Part shown: positions 36,501 to 44,246 of the stretch, in pieces
How the letters are laid out: every line of letters begins with the position of its first letter
Position numbering within the stretch: the stretch's first letter is position 1
From: CADEGL01 sp050180485
GTDB taxonomy: Bacteria > Pseudomonadota > Alphaproteobacteria > CADEGL01
DNA: 64,000 bases
NCBI GenBank assembly: GCA_050180485.1
Contig: JBFXED010000002.1
Span: forward strand, 62,001-126,000
Direction of reading: 5' to 3'
The notes under the pieces: model-generated
Database searches by the model: none
Seen by the model: the letters and a program-made list of their open reading frames with translations, nothing else
What the model was told of the DNA's origin: nothing
Position numbers and translations under genes: made by a program

Positions 36501-36737
36501 CGAATCGACGCCCGGAATGCGCGAGAATTGCGCCTCGAGCGGCTGGGCGATCGACGACGCCATGGTCTCCGGGCTGGCGCCGGGAAGCGATGCGCTGACC
36601 TGGATGGTCGGGAAGTCGACCTTAGGCAGTTCGCTGACCGGCAGATTGCGGTAAGCGAAGACGCCGAAAATGACCAGGCCGACCATGATGAGCGTGGTCA
36701 TGACGGGCCGGCGAATGCAAAGCTCAGGCAACGTCAT
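33549..36737 (-). CDS. RND efflux pump inner-membrane transporter (HAE-1 type)
   Basis: A 1062-residue proton-driven transporter with the usual twelve transmembrane helices and two large periplasmic loops. It begins LPELCIRRPVMTTLIMVGLVIFG. The proton-relay segment VGFVVDDAIVMLENIVRHME has the paired Asp of the drug (HAE-1) subfamily, not the heavy-metal (HME) pattern. It pairs with the adaptor encoded upstream. No outer-membrane factor gene is nearby, so a shared TolC-like channel is implied. Together with the ECF sigma and sensor genes to its right it looks like a regulated efflux operon. Confidence 0.94.
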   Translation of the reverse strand: MTLPELCIRRPVMTTLIMVGLVIFGVFAYRNLPVSELPKVDFPTIQVSASLPGASPETMASSIAQPLEAQFSRIPGVDSMSSSSALGQTSITLQFALDRSIDAAAQDVQTAISTASRSLPPEMPSPPSFRKVNPSDFSIYILALRSATLPLTEVNTYAETILAQRLSSIAGVAQVVVWGSQAKAVRVQVDPDKLATYGIGFDEVVDGIKRANQNQATGTLNGADQTVTIRSSGQLMNAAEYNRQIVIYRNGAPVRVQDVGQAIDGVANDKVASWFNADRGIVLGVYRQPGANTIEVVDAVKAVLPQFEQILPASIKLDLLYDRTETIRHSIRDVQFTLVLAAALVIMVIFLFLRNLSATVIPSLALPISVVGTFAGMAILGYSLNNLTLMALTLSVGFVVDDAIVMLENIVRHMEKGEKPFQAAIKGSREIAFTIISMTISLGVVFIPILFMGGMVGRLLHEFAVTICAAIVVSGVVSLTLTPMLCSRFVRPHGHHSRHGLVYRWSEWVLEGMRRIYDRSLQWCLRNHVVTFGVFIATLVLTYFLFSVVPKDFLPSEDNNQIVIFTEGAQDTSFEAMVRNQQKVADIVLKDPNVAAFMSSVGAGGSRATANSGSLFIRLKDRSERQLNADQVISQLRPKVSGIPGIKAFLQNPPPIRIGGMLTKAQYQYTLQDLDLKELYDSAAKMQEAMSHLNILRDVTSDMYLTSPNIVVDIDRDRAAALGVSIEQIQAALGAAFSAQQISTIYTPSEQYDVIVEVQGKYQRDASALDRIYVRGSRGALVPLTAVASLKKDVGPLTVNHMGQIPSVTISFNLAPDVSLGQAVDAIKQIERDQGMSITVSTGFQGTAKAFEASLKGMGLLVVMAILVVYIVLGVLYESFIHPLTILSGLPSAGVGALLTLLIFNTPLSLYAFVGMILLIGIVKKNAIMMIDFALEAERKGGQAPRQAIYEACLVRFRPIMMTTMAALMGAIPIAAGIGGGAESRKPLGLAVVGGLLLSQLLTLYITPVLYLYLDRLRHLPWFRRVAANPEGAPADILAHGVEADEVGADEPKRAAGGRPAE

Positions 36738-36779
36738 GCACTCTTCCCATTCTACTCTTACGCCGCGACGCGGCCGCGA

Positions 36780-37886
36780 TCAGCCCTGCAGCCGCACCTT
36801 GGCGCCTGGGAAAAGCCGGAGCTGGCCTTCCCGCACGACTTTCTCGCCGGCTTCGACACCGCTTTCGATCACGGTCATGCCGCCTTCATTCACGCCGGTC
36901 ACCACGGGACGCTGCTCGACCGTCATGTCCTGCTTCACGACATAGACATACTGCCCGTTGGGGCCGATTTGAATGGCTTCGGACGGAACGACCACAACCT
37001 GCGCATTGTTAGCCAGCGTCAGCGTTACGTTGACCGATTGGCCCGGCGTCAGCCGCTCCGGCTGATTGGCGAACGTAGCCTTCATCTGGATGGTGCCCGT
37101 CGAGGTGTCGACCGTGTTGTTCACGAACGTCAGTTCGCCCCGAACGGGCGCGCCCTTGTCACCCTGCGGTAAGGCTTCCACCAACAAAGCGCCTTCCGAC
37201 ATCCGGCGCTGGATGTCGGGCAAGTTGCGCTCCGGAACGGCGAAAGCGACATAGACCGGCTGTGTCTGATTGATCACCACCAGCGAGACGGTGTCGTTGG
37301 CCTTCACGACGTTGCCGAGCTGAATGAGGATGTTGCCGGTGCGGCCCTGGATCGGCGAGCGGATCGCGGTGTAGGCCACCTGCAGCCGCGCATGCTCGAC
37401 CGCAGCCTCGTCCGCCTTCACCGTGGCGGCGGCGCTGGCCGCGTTGGCGACCGCCTGGTCGAGCTGCTGTTTCGGCGCGTAATCCTTCTTCGCCAATTCG
37501 GTGTAGCGCGCGAGGTCGAGCTTGGCCTTCTCCAGCAGCGCCTTGTCGCGCGCCAACGCGGCTTCCGCCTGTTTGAGGGCGGCTTCGAAGGGGCGCGGAT
37601 CGATGGTGAACAGAAGATCGCCCTTCTTCACCATCTGGCCCTCTTGGAAGGCCACGGCGACGACTTGGCCGTCGACGCGCGATTTGACCGAAACAGTGGT
37701 GTAGGGCTGGACGCTGCCGATGGTGCGGAAGTTGACCGCCATGTCCTGCCGGCCGGCGTCTGCCGCGACAACGGGCGCGCCCTGGGGCGCGGTGGCGGCC
37801 TTGGACGAGGGCGAAGAGCCGCTGAAGTGGAAATAGAGGCCTGCGCCCAACGCGACGATAACCGCGGCGGCTATGAATTTCCGCAT
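36780..37886 (-). CDS. RND efflux periplasmic adaptor (membrane fusion protein)
   Basis: A 368-residue adaptor with an N-terminal anchor or signal (FIAAAVIVALGAGLYFHF). It then has a barrel-sandwich half-motif VKSRVDGQVVAVAFQEGQMVKKGDLLFTID, a coiled-coil hairpin (about residues 100-165), and the second half-motif. It bridges the RND pump to an outer-membrane channel. ATG at 37886 has AGAAG upstream; a further in-frame start at 37943 is possible. It is 42 bases upstream of the pump gene. A sequence shared with the sigma operon leader lies in its promoter region. Confidence 0.93.
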   Translation of the reverse strand: MRKFIAAAVIVALGAGLYFHFSGSSPSSKAATAPQGAPVVAADAGRQDMAVNFRTIGSVQPYTTVSVKSRVDGQVVAVAFQEGQMVKKGDLLFTIDPRPFEAALKQAEAALARDKALLEKAKLDLARYTELAKKDYAPKQQLDQAVANAASAAATVKADEAAVEHARLQVAYTAIRSPIQGRTGNILIQLGNVVKANDTVSLVVINQTQPVYVAFAVPERNLPDIQRRMSEGALLVEALPQGDKGAPVRGELTFVNNTVDTSTGTIQMKATFANQPERLTPGQSVNVTLTLANNAQVVVVPSEAIQIGPNGQYVYVVKQDMTVEQRPVVTGVNEGGMTVIESGVEAGEKVVREGQLRLFPGAKVRLQG

Positions 37887-37962
37887 GGACTTGATCTTCT
37901 TAATAAAAGCGTGGCCTCCAACGGCCAGAGCGGGGCTGGTCACGCCGGCCGCCCCGGCTGAG

Positions 37963-37976
37963 TACGGCGTCCAAGC
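37963..37976 (-). promoter_or_regulatory. Shared 14-nt element upstream of the adaptor gene
   Basis: Read on the minus strand, this is GCTTGGACGCCGTA, about 77 bases before the adaptor ATG. The same element with one change (GCCTGGACGCCGTA) lies ahead of the small ORF and the ECF sigma gene at 39682-39695. Two such matches in the leaders of one cluster suggest a common promoter or operator, perhaps the sigma factor's own -10 region. No clear matching -35 could be assigned. Confidence 0.4.
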
Positions 37977-38002
37977 AATTCCCCGGGTGTCTTATATGGC
38001 AC

Positions 38003-38455
38003 CTAACGGCCCTTTCGCCAGTCCGCCAGCTTCATACGGCCCTCCGGCGACATTTTCGAGGCTGCCTCGGCGACCGCCTGTTCGATGGTTTCCACCACCG
38101 GTTCGCGAACGTCCCGGGCCTCCGCCATGGCCTGCTCCAGAGCGGCCGGGTCATAGGGCTGGGCCCGCATGGCAGCGCCGACGCGCTCGCGGGCGGCTTG
38201 GACGTCCTTATCCATCCGGTCGAGCTCGCCTTTCCGGGCCTGATAGGACGTCTGCAGGATATCCCGGTCGGCCGGCGGCAGGGCGGCGGACATGCGCTGG
38301 ATCATACGCTCGAACCACGGGCCCGGCGGCGGGGGCGGCGGGGGCCGCATGTGCCAGGCGATCATCATTCCCGCCAGGAACAGATTCAGGGCGAGCGAGA
38401 GGGCCAGGAAAACCCGTGTCCGGCCGCCCGGACGGGCAACGGTCGTGGTCGTCAT
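38003..38455 (-). CDS. Periplasmic metal-sensor-like protein (CnrX/Spy-like)
   Basis: A 150-residue protein with one N-terminal transmembrane helix (FLALSLALNLFLAGMMIAW), a proline run (MRPPPPPPPGPW) and a helical periplasmic domain (residues 45-150) of the metal-resistance sensor (Metal_resist/CnrX) type. It overlaps the anti-sigma-like gene in an ATGA, and that gene overlaps the ECF sigma gene. This order mirrors sigma / anti-sigma / periplasmic sensor systems that detect metal or envelope stress. The specific signal is not known. Confidence 0.78.
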   Translation of the reverse strand: MTTTTVARPGGRTRVFLALSLALNLFLAGMMIAWHMRPPPPPPPGPWFERMIQRMSAALPPADRDILQTSYQARKGELDRMDKDVQAARERVGAAMRAQPYDPAALEQAMAEARDVREPVVETIEQAVAEAASKMSPEGRMKLADWRKGR

Positions 38456-38883
38456 AGTCCGAAATCTCCCCCGTAGGTGATCGACAGCGTGTCGGCTGCG
38501 GCGGTCGACACCGGCTCGCCCCACCCCGACAGCCCGAACAGGAAGCCCAGCACGGCTATGATCGCGAAGAACGACGCGCGCGGCGCGGTGGAGGCCGCGA
38601 GCCGGGCGATGAACGGCGCCGGAGCCTGAGAGGAGGCCACCTGACGGCGGTCGAGCTCGGCCACGATGCGCTCGAAACAGCGCTCGATGGCACCGTCATC
38701 GGCCTTCGCCGGATGGTGATCGAGAAGACTGTCGAGCGCGGCGGCGCGGCTCCATTCCGTCCGCGCCTCGGGCGAAGTGCTCAGAAGACTCTGCGCCCGC
38801 GTCCAGTCGGCCTCCGGCCAACGGCGCGCGTCGGCGCCATAGGCATCCAGCAACCGCTTGAAGCGTTCCATCGACATGCTCAT
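38452..38883 (-). CDS. Putative membrane anti-sigma factor
   Basis: A 143-residue protein. Its cytoplasmic N-terminus (MERFKRLLDAYGADARRWPEADW onward) resembles the short helical domains of anti-sigma factors. One transmembrane helix lies at about residues 107-123 (SFFAIIAVLGFLFGLSG), leaving a short periplasmic tail. It is encoded between the ECF sigma and sensor genes with ATGA overlaps on both sides. The role as anti-sigma is inferred from position, size and topology; no anti-sigma motif is conserved enough to be certain. Confidence 0.75.
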   Translation of the reverse strand: MSMSMERFKRLLDAYGADARRWPEADWTRAQSLLSTSPEARTEWSRAAALDSLLDHHPAKADDGAIERCFERIVAELDRRQVASSQAPAPFIARLAASTAPRASFFAIIAVLGFLFGLSGWGEPVSTAAADTLSITYGGDFGL

Positions 38884-39443
38884 TCCTCCACCGCCGTCTT
38901 GAGGCCCATCGCCGTCAGCCGGTCGCGCACAGTTCGGCGCGCCCGCACCAGAAGCGATTCGAGCGCCGAAACCGATACCGACAAAGCCTGCGCGGCTTCC
39001 ACGTTGCTCATCTCCTCGAAGTAACACAGCGCCAAAGCGGCCCTTTGCCGCTCGGGCAAACCGCCCACCGCCTGGTTAACCAATCCCGCCATCTGCGTCC
39101 GCCACAGATCGTCGCTGGCGCTGGGTGCCGGATCCGCCGGATCGCCTGCTTCATCCAACGGCACGGTGCGCGCCTTTCGTTTCCGGTCGATGCAAAGGTT
39201 GACCACGATCCGATGCATCCAGGTCGTGACCTTGGCCTTGCCGCCATCCCATCGGTCGGCGTGGGACCAGACGCGCAGGAACGCCTCTTGGGCCACGTCC
39301 TCGGCCTCGCTGGCGTTTCCCAGGATGCGCGTGGCGACACGCAGGAAACGCGGCAAATGGCGGCGCGTAAGCGCGTGGAACGCGCCGCGGTCGCCCTCCG
39401 CGATGCGCCCCATGAGCGTCTCGTCGGTGTCGTCGCTATCCAC
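38880..39443 (-). CDS. ECF-type RNA polymerase sigma factor
   Basis: A 187-residue group IV sigma factor. Region 2 is FHALTRRHLPRFLRVATRILGNASEAEDVAQEAFLRVW, and region 4 is LPERQRAALALCYFEEMSNVEAAQALSVSVSALESLLVRARR with the helix-turn-helix. The LxRAR ending is typical. It heads the leftward sigma / anti-sigma / sensor set, with the RND genes following. I infer that it directs the efflux operon and its own genes. Confidence 0.93.
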   Translation of the reverse strand: MDSDDTDETLMGRIAEGDRGAFHALTRRHLPRFLRVATRILGNASEAEDVAQEAFLRVWSHADRWDGGKAKVTTWMHRIVVNLCIDRKRKARTVPLDEAGDPADPAPSASDDLWRTQMAGLVNQAVGGLPERQRAALALCYFEEMSNVEAAQALSVSVSALESLLVRARRTVRDRLTAMGLKTAVEE

Positions 39444-39524
39444 GCGCGGGCGGCCCCCGCTCCGATCCCCGCGTGCCGCGCGCGCTTAATCCGCATCGAC
39501 ATGCCAATCGCGAACTCCCTGGCG

Positions 39525-39623
39525 TCAGCCGCGACCCAGCGGCACGGTTCCGGCGCCGACCGCAAACAACAGAGCCACGCTGGCGGCCAGAACAGTCGAT
39601 TTCGGCGTCCGCCCGGTGGGCAT
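39525..39623 (-). CDS. Small hydrophobic peptide (32 residues)
   Basis: An ORF too short for standard calling. ATG at 39623 is preceded by AGGAGAT with good spacing. It encodes a basic start (MPTGRTPKS), a hydrophobic stretch (TVLAASVALLFAVGAG) and a short Gly/Arg tail. It lies 81 bases upstream of the ECF sigma gene on the same strand, just after the shared 14-nt element, so it may be the first cistron of that operon. Function unknown; it could be a leader peptide or a small membrane protein. Confidence 0.45.
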   Translation of the reverse strand: MPTGRTPKSTVLAASVALLFAVGAGTVPLGRG

Positions 39624-39681
39624 GGGGTATCTCCTGGCCTCTCACCCGGCCCCGCCTGGGGTCAGTGGCCTTCTTTAAATA

Positions 39682-39695
39682 TACGGCGTCCAGGC
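39682..39695 (-). promoter_or_regulatory. Shared 14-nt element upstream of the sigma operon
   Basis: Minus-strand GCCTGGACGCCGTA, followed by an AT-rich TATTTAAAG. It lies about 60 bases before the small ORF and differs by one base from the element ahead of the RND adaptor gene. It could be part of an autoregulated ECF promoter. Confidence 0.4.
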
Positions 39696-39740
39696 GAAAA
39701 CCATGCGGTTCGGGAGGCCGATTTTTGTGGGCGGATTCGC

Positions 39741-40148
39741 TCAAAATACGGCGCAAACCGGCCGTTCGACCCGCAATACGGTGTGCTGGTCAAAACGTCG
39801 CCGGTAATCGGCCACGGCGGCCTCGATGAGCTGGCGCGCGGCCGCTCCATCCGGGGCCACGATCAGCACCAATTTGGTGCGTTCGCCGAGGATTTTGCCA
39901 CTGCGCGGATCGCGCCACAGACCTTTGGCATCCAGGACGGTCAGCCCGTCGGGGAATTGCGGGCTCAAGAACTCGTCCACGAACCCCTGCCATTCCGCCT
40001 CCGTCACCTCCCCGCCCGGCTTGTCGCGGCCGAAATAGACCTCGAACCCACTGGCGGCCACGGCAGGTGGCGCACAGGATTGCGCCCGAGGGGCGCAGGC
40101 CGCCAACACCAAGGCGGCGGCGAAGGCAAACCGGCCGATTCGGCCCAT
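39741..40148 (-). CDS. DUF3574-type lipoprotein
   Basis: A 135-residue predicted lipoprotein. The signal ALVLAAC places the lipidated cysteine at about residue 18. The mature domain contains GFEVYFGRDKPGGEVTEAEW, then FPDGLTVLDAKGLWRDP and KLVLIVAPD, which match the DUF3574 pattern. Function unknown; it is divergent from the DUF1499 gene. Confidence 0.8.
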   Translation of the reverse strand: MGRIGRFAFAAALVLAACAPRAQSCAPPAVAASGFEVYFGRDKPGGEVTEAEWQGFVDEFLSPQFPDGLTVLDAKGLWRDPRSGKILGERTKLVLIVAPDGAAARQLIEAAVADYRRRFDQHTVLRVERPVCAVF

Positions 40149-40239
40149 CCGTGACCCGGCTCGAAAGGAAGCGCCCTGACACCGTAGCCGCGCCTCTCGC
40201 CCTGGGACAAGATCGGCAGGTAACGAAGGAGACGTGCCT

Positions 40240-40989
40240 GTGGATCCGTTGCGCCCGTCCAAGGCTGCCCGCGTCGTCGTCGCGGCCGGCGCCGTCGTCG
40301 CGCTGGCGGGCACGGGCGCGCTGGCCTTGGCCGGTTTCGGCTATCGCTGGGGCTGGTGGCCGCTGCCCGGTGCGTTCGCGATCCTGCGCGCGGGAACCTT
40401 CGTGGCGGGCGGCGGCACGCTGGTTGCCCTGATCGGTGCGGCCTGGAGCTGGCGGCGCGGTGCGCGCGCTCTGGCCGCTCTGGCGTTCGTGACCGGCGCC
40501 ATCGGCGCGGGGGCCGCGACGTTGCCCCTGCTGCAGCTCCGTACCGCCAAGAGCGTGCCGCCGATCCATGACATCACGACCGATCCGGTCGACCCGCCGG
40601 CGTTCGAGGCTGTGCTGCCTTTGCGCGCGGGTGCCGCCAACAGCGCCGAATACGGCGGCAGCGACGTCGCCGCGCAACAGCATGCCGCCTATCCCGACAT
40701 TGTCCCGATCCACATGGAAGTTGCGACGGACCAAGCCTTCGCCCGCGCACTCGACACCGCCCGGGCCATGGGCTGGACGATCGCGGCTGCGGATCTCACG
40801 CGCGGAACCATCGAGGCCACGGATCAGACGTTCTGGTTCGGCTTCAAGGACGACATCGTGGTGCGCGTGCGCGCGGACAGCGCGGGTAGCGTGATCGACG
40901 TGCGCTCGCTGTCGCGCATTGGACGCAGCGACGTGGGCACCAACGCACGGCGCATTCGCGCGTATCGTGAGCGGCTGAACGAACGCTGA
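40240..40989 (+). CDS. DUF1499 domain membrane protein
   Basis: A 249-residue protein with three N-terminal hydrophobic segments (to about residue 95) and a C-terminal DUF1499 domain. The domain's landmarks are AYPDIVPI, QAFARALDTARAMGWTIAA, GTIEATDQTFWFGFKDDIVVRVR and SLSRIGRSDVGTNARRIR. GTG at 40240 lies seven bases after AAGGAGA; the GTG at 40234 is too close to it. Function unknown, although the family is widespread in proteobacteria and photosynthetic organisms. Confidence 0.85.
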   Translation: MDPLRPSKAARVVVAAGAVVALAGTGALALAGFGYRWGWWPLPGAFAILRAGTFVAGGGTLVALIGAAWSWRRGARALAALAFVTGAIGAGAATLPLLQLRTAKSVPPIHDITTDPVDPPAFEAVLPLRAGAANSAEYGGSDVAAQQHAAYPDIVPIHMEVATDQAFARALDTARAMGWTIAAADLTRGTIEATDQTFWFGFKDDIVVRVRADSAGSVIDVRSLSRIGRSDVGTNARRIRAYRERLNER

Positions 40990-41010
40990 AAATTCGCCGA
41001 GGCGGGGACG

Positions 41011-41448
41011 CTATCCGGCGCGCAACGGCTTCTGAACGGGCGCCGCGGCCGTGACGAAGCACTGCGCGTTCGTCCACTCGCCGCGCGGATGGGAGGGGAC
41101 CGTGGCATTGACCTCGCGCTGAGCGCCCGGGCCGATGCGCTGGTCAAACTGGAACGTCTCGTCGTCAACCGCGCGACCCTTCTTGTCGAGAAGGGCGCAA
41201 CGCACCTCAATTCCCTCTACCGGCACGGCATTGCCGTTGGCGACCACGGCACGCAGGCGCAGCTTGTCGGCGCGGTCAGGCGTCAGGTCATAACGGACGA
41301 AATCCACCTTGCCCAAGTCAAACAGCGAATCGACGGTGGGTTGCAGCATGGGCGGAATCGAGATGGGCGGCATCAATTGCGTGCCCGCGATCGCGGCGAT
41401 GATCGCGACCACGGCGGTGATGCCCAGAATCCAGCGAATGAAACCCAT
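41011..41448 (-). CDS. Membrane-anchored hypothetical protein (DUF3426/FxLYD-like)
   Basis: A 145-residue protein with an N-terminal anchor (IRWILGITAVVAIIAAIAG) and a beta-rich periplasmic domain. The pattern LRLRAVVANGNAVPVEGIEVRCALLDKKGR, then GPGAQREVNATVP, resembles FxLYD or DUF3426 domains, which are immunoglobulin-like. I cannot assign a function. It is convergent with the DUF1499 gene. Confidence 0.7.
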   Translation of the reverse strand: MGFIRWILGITAVVAIIAAIAGTQLMPPISIPPMLQPTVDSLFDLGKVDFVRYDLTPDRADKLRLRAVVANGNAVPVEGIEVRCALLDKKGRAVDDETFQFDQRIGPGAQREVNATVPSHPRGEWTNAQCFVTAAAPVQKPLRAG

Positions 41449-41674
41449 CGAAACCCACCAACCGCGAAAAGGGGCGTCCTTGAATCATGTACGCGCCAGC
41501 CTGGCAAGTCCGGCGACGAAGGGTGGTAGCCGCGCGATATGGCCAAATTGCGGCGAATGGGCGGGGCTTGCCGGGATTTGTCCCGCTTTCGGCCGGATTG
41601 GGCCGTTCGACGCATCGTTGGAAACGATGGAGCGCACCGCGGCACCGCCGCGATGCGCTCCCACCATGACTTCG

Positions 41675-42157
41675 TCAGCCGGCCTTCTTCTCCGGGCCAC
41701 GCTTGTGGTGCGGCGCCATGAACTTCTCCGACGCGATCTGCTTCTGCTCGTCGTTGAGCTGGGCGTAGAGCGGACGGAACGCCGTCAGAAGCCGGTCCGA
41801 GTTCTGGGCGCGCAGCTTGGTCCATGCGTCCCGCTGCTCCATCCGCTTAAGGGCATCGGTCTGCTTGCCTCCGGCCTTCTTCGCCTCCGCGGCCGTGCGC
41901 ATGGCGTTGGCGTTCGCGCGCATCGCGTCGGCCACGGCGTTCCATGCCGGCGTCTGCGCCTCCGTGATCTTCAGCTCGCCCTTGAGCGCGGCCAGCTTCT
42001 GATCGACCTTCTGCGGATCCATCATGCCGTGCGCAGCGCCCGGCTCGCGGGGAGCCTGGTTCGCGGCGAGAACGGAGCCCGCGCCGCCGAGGAGCAACAT
42101 GGCTACCCCACCGGCTATGACGGCGGATTTCAGAGTTTGGCGAATCGTGACGGGCAT
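41675..42157 (-). CDS. Spy/CpxP-family (LTxxQ motif) periplasmic protein
   Basis: A 160-residue secreted helical protein. Signal peptide about residues 1-31 (AVIAGGVAMLLLGGAGSVLA). Two LTxxQ-type motifs appear, as ITEAQTPAWNAVADAM and LNDEQKQIA. Family members are chaperones or sensors of envelope stress and metal. AAGGAGA lies just before the ATG. The nearby ECF/sensor/efflux cluster suggests that envelope or metal stress is a local theme. Confidence 0.85.
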   Translation of the reverse strand: MPVTIRQTLKSAVIAGGVAMLLLGGAGSVLAANQAPREPGAAHGMMDPQKVDQKLAALKGELKITEAQTPAWNAVADAMRANANAMRTAAEAKKAGGKQTDALKRMEQRDAWTKLRAQNSDRLLTAFRPLYAQLNDEQKQIASEKFMAPHHKRGPEKKAG

Positions 42158-42400
42158 TCATCGTCTCCTTGGTTTGGCCATGCCTGCATCAGGCGGCCAT
42201 CGCACGGATATACGCGCGGTAGTGGGAACACCTGCGTCTCGCCGCCTTCATCGACGGAAAGAATTTTTATCGGCCGCGCGCAGGGGTTTGCCTGGTGGGA
42301 CGTACGCGAACGCACCGCGCGATGCGGAGGCTTCCCAACGCGTTTGCGCGCGCGCCGACACGACTGATATCGTTTTCACCACCTCACGGTCGGGAAGCGG

Positions 42401-44194
42401 ATGAACGAGATGGACGCGACACAACAAGCAAACGAGTGGTTCACGAAGTTTGGTCAGGCGCTGGAGCGCCGAGATGTGCCGGCCGCTCTCGCGCTTTTCG
42501 AAAGCGACGGATATTGGCGCGACCTCATCGCGTTCACCTGGAACGTCAAAACCATGGAGGGCGGCAACGACATCGCCGCCATGCTGAGCGCCACGCTCGA
42601 TCGCGTGCAGCCCGGCAATTGGCGTATCGACGGGGAAGCGACAAAGTCGGGCGAGATCGTCGAGGCTTGGTTCACTTTCGAGACGGCCGTTGGGCGCGGC
42701 AAGGGCCTGCTTCGGCTGAGAAACGGCCGGTGCTGGACCCTGTTGACCGCAATGACCGAACTCAAGGGCTTCGAAGAGCCGCGCGGGCCGATGCGCGCGA
42801 AAGGAACGGAGCACGGCGCGTTCAAGAACCGCAAGAATTGGCTCGAGCGGAAGACCGACGACGAAGCCTCGCTCGGCCATGAGCGCCAGCCCTATTGCCT
42901 GATCATCGGCGGCGGCCAGGGCGGGCTGGGCTTGGCCGCCCGGTTGAAACGGCTCGGTGTGCCGACCCTTATCGTCGACAAGCTGGCGCGGCCCGGGGAC
43001 GCCTGGCGGCGGCGCTACCACTCGCTCTGCCTGCACGATCCGGTCTGGTACGACCACATGCCATATCTACCGTTTCCGGACCATTGGCCGGTCTTCACGC
43101 CCAAAGACAAGATGGGCGACTGGCTCGAGATGTATTGCCGGGTGATGGAGTTGAACTACTGGCCGTCGACGGAATGCCTGAGCGCGGCTTATGACGAGGC
43201 CGCGCGCGAATGGACGGTGACGGTTCGCCGCGAAGGCAAGGCGATCACCCTGCGGCCGAAGCAGCTTGTCCTGGCCACCGGCATGTCGGGTGTGCCGAAG
43301 ACGCCCAAGATTCCAGGCGCCGAGACTTTCAAGGGCAAGCAACATCACTCCAGCGCCCATCCCGGCGGTGCCGCGTTCCGCGCCCAAAAATGCGTGATCA
43401 TCGGCTCGAACAATTCGGCGCACGACATCGCGGCGGATCTGTGGGAGCACGATGCCGACGTGACCATGGTGCAGCGTTCGCCGACCCTGGTGGTGCGCTC
43501 CGAAACGCTGATGAAACTGGGGATAGGACGGCTCTATTCCGAAGAAGCCTTAGCGGCCGGCATCACGACGGAGAAGGCGGATTTCCTCGGCGCGTCGGTG
43601 CCCTTCCGGCTGGGGCCCCAGTTCCAAAAGCCGATCTTCGAAGCCATCCTCAAAACGGATGCGGAATTCTACGAGCGCCTGCGGAAGGCCGGCTTCATGC
43701 TGGAATTTGCCGACCACTCTGGCCTCGGCACGATGTATATCCGGCGCGGATCGGGCTACTACATCGATGTCGGCGCCTCCCAACTGATCGCTGATGGAAG
43801 CATCAAGCTGAAGAGCGGCGTCGAAGTGAAGGAGATCAAGCCGCGCGGCGTGGTGTTCAGCGACGGCAGCGAGGCTGAGGCGGACCTGATCGTCTATGCG
43901 ACCGGCTACGGCTCGATGAACGGCTGGGCCGCCCAACTCATTTCACAGGAGGTCGCGGACAAGGTCGGCAAATGCTGGGGGCTTGGCTCGAACACCAGGG
44001 CCGATCCCGGCCCATGGGAGGGCGAGCCGCGGAACATGTGGAAACCGACGCGGCAGGAAGCGTTGTGGTTCCACGGTGGCAACCTCATGCAGTCGCGGTT
44101 CTATTCGCAATTCCTAGCGCTGCAGCTCAAGGCGCGCATGGAGGGCATTCCCACACCCGTGCATGGGCTGTCCGAAGTGTTCCACCTCGACTAG
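42401..44194 (+). CDS. Flavin-containing monooxygenase with N-terminal NTF2-like domain
   Basis: A 597-residue two-domain protein. Residues 1-130 resemble an NTF2/SnoaL-like fold (ANEWFTKFGQALERRDVPAALALFESDGYW). The rest is a class B flavoprotein monooxygenase with an FAD motif GGGQGGLGLAARLKRLGVP, a central GMSGVPKTPKIPG segment, an NADP motif GSNNSAHDIAADLWEHDADV, and a late YATGYGS motif. Members oxygenate small nucleophilic or ketone substrates. The fused NTF2-like domain recurs in bacterial and fungal homologues. The substrate is unknown. Confidence 0.9.
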   Translation: MNEMDATQQANEWFTKFGQALERRDVPAALALFESDGYWRDLIAFTWNVKTMEGGNDIAAMLSATLDRVQPGNWRIDGEATKSGEIVEAWFTFETAVGRGKGLLRLRNGRCWTLLTAMTELKGFEEPRGPMRAKGTEHGAFKNRKNWLERKTDDEASLGHERQPYCLIIGGGQGGLGLAARLKRLGVPTLIVDKLARPGDAWRRRYHSLCLHDPVWYDHMPYLPFPDHWPVFTPKDKMGDWLEMYCRVMELNYWPSTECLSAAYDEAAREWTVTVRREGKAITLRPKQLVLATGMSGVPKTPKIPGAETFKGKQHHSSAHPGGAAFRAQKCVIIGSNNSAHDIAADLWEHDADVTMVQRSPTLVVRSETLMKLGIGRLYSEEALAAGITTEKADFLGASVPFRLGPQFQKPIFEAILKTDAEFYERLRKAGFMLEFADHSGLGTMYIRRGSGYYIDVGASQLIADGSIKLKSGVEVKEIKPRGVVFSDGSEAEADLIVYATGYGSMNGWAAQLISQEVADKVGKCWGLGSNTRADPGPWEGEPRNMWKPTRQEALWFHGGNLMQSRFYSQFLALQLKARMEGIPTPVHGLSEVFHLD

Positions 44195-44246
44195 CGCGAC
44201 GAAGCGATTTAGGCTTCCTCGCGGCCGATACGGGATCGAGAGAAGC

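Noticed and set aside
39744..39760. Third copy of the CGCCGTAT element
   Set aside because: It shares only part of the motif and lies inside the coding end of the DUF3574 gene.
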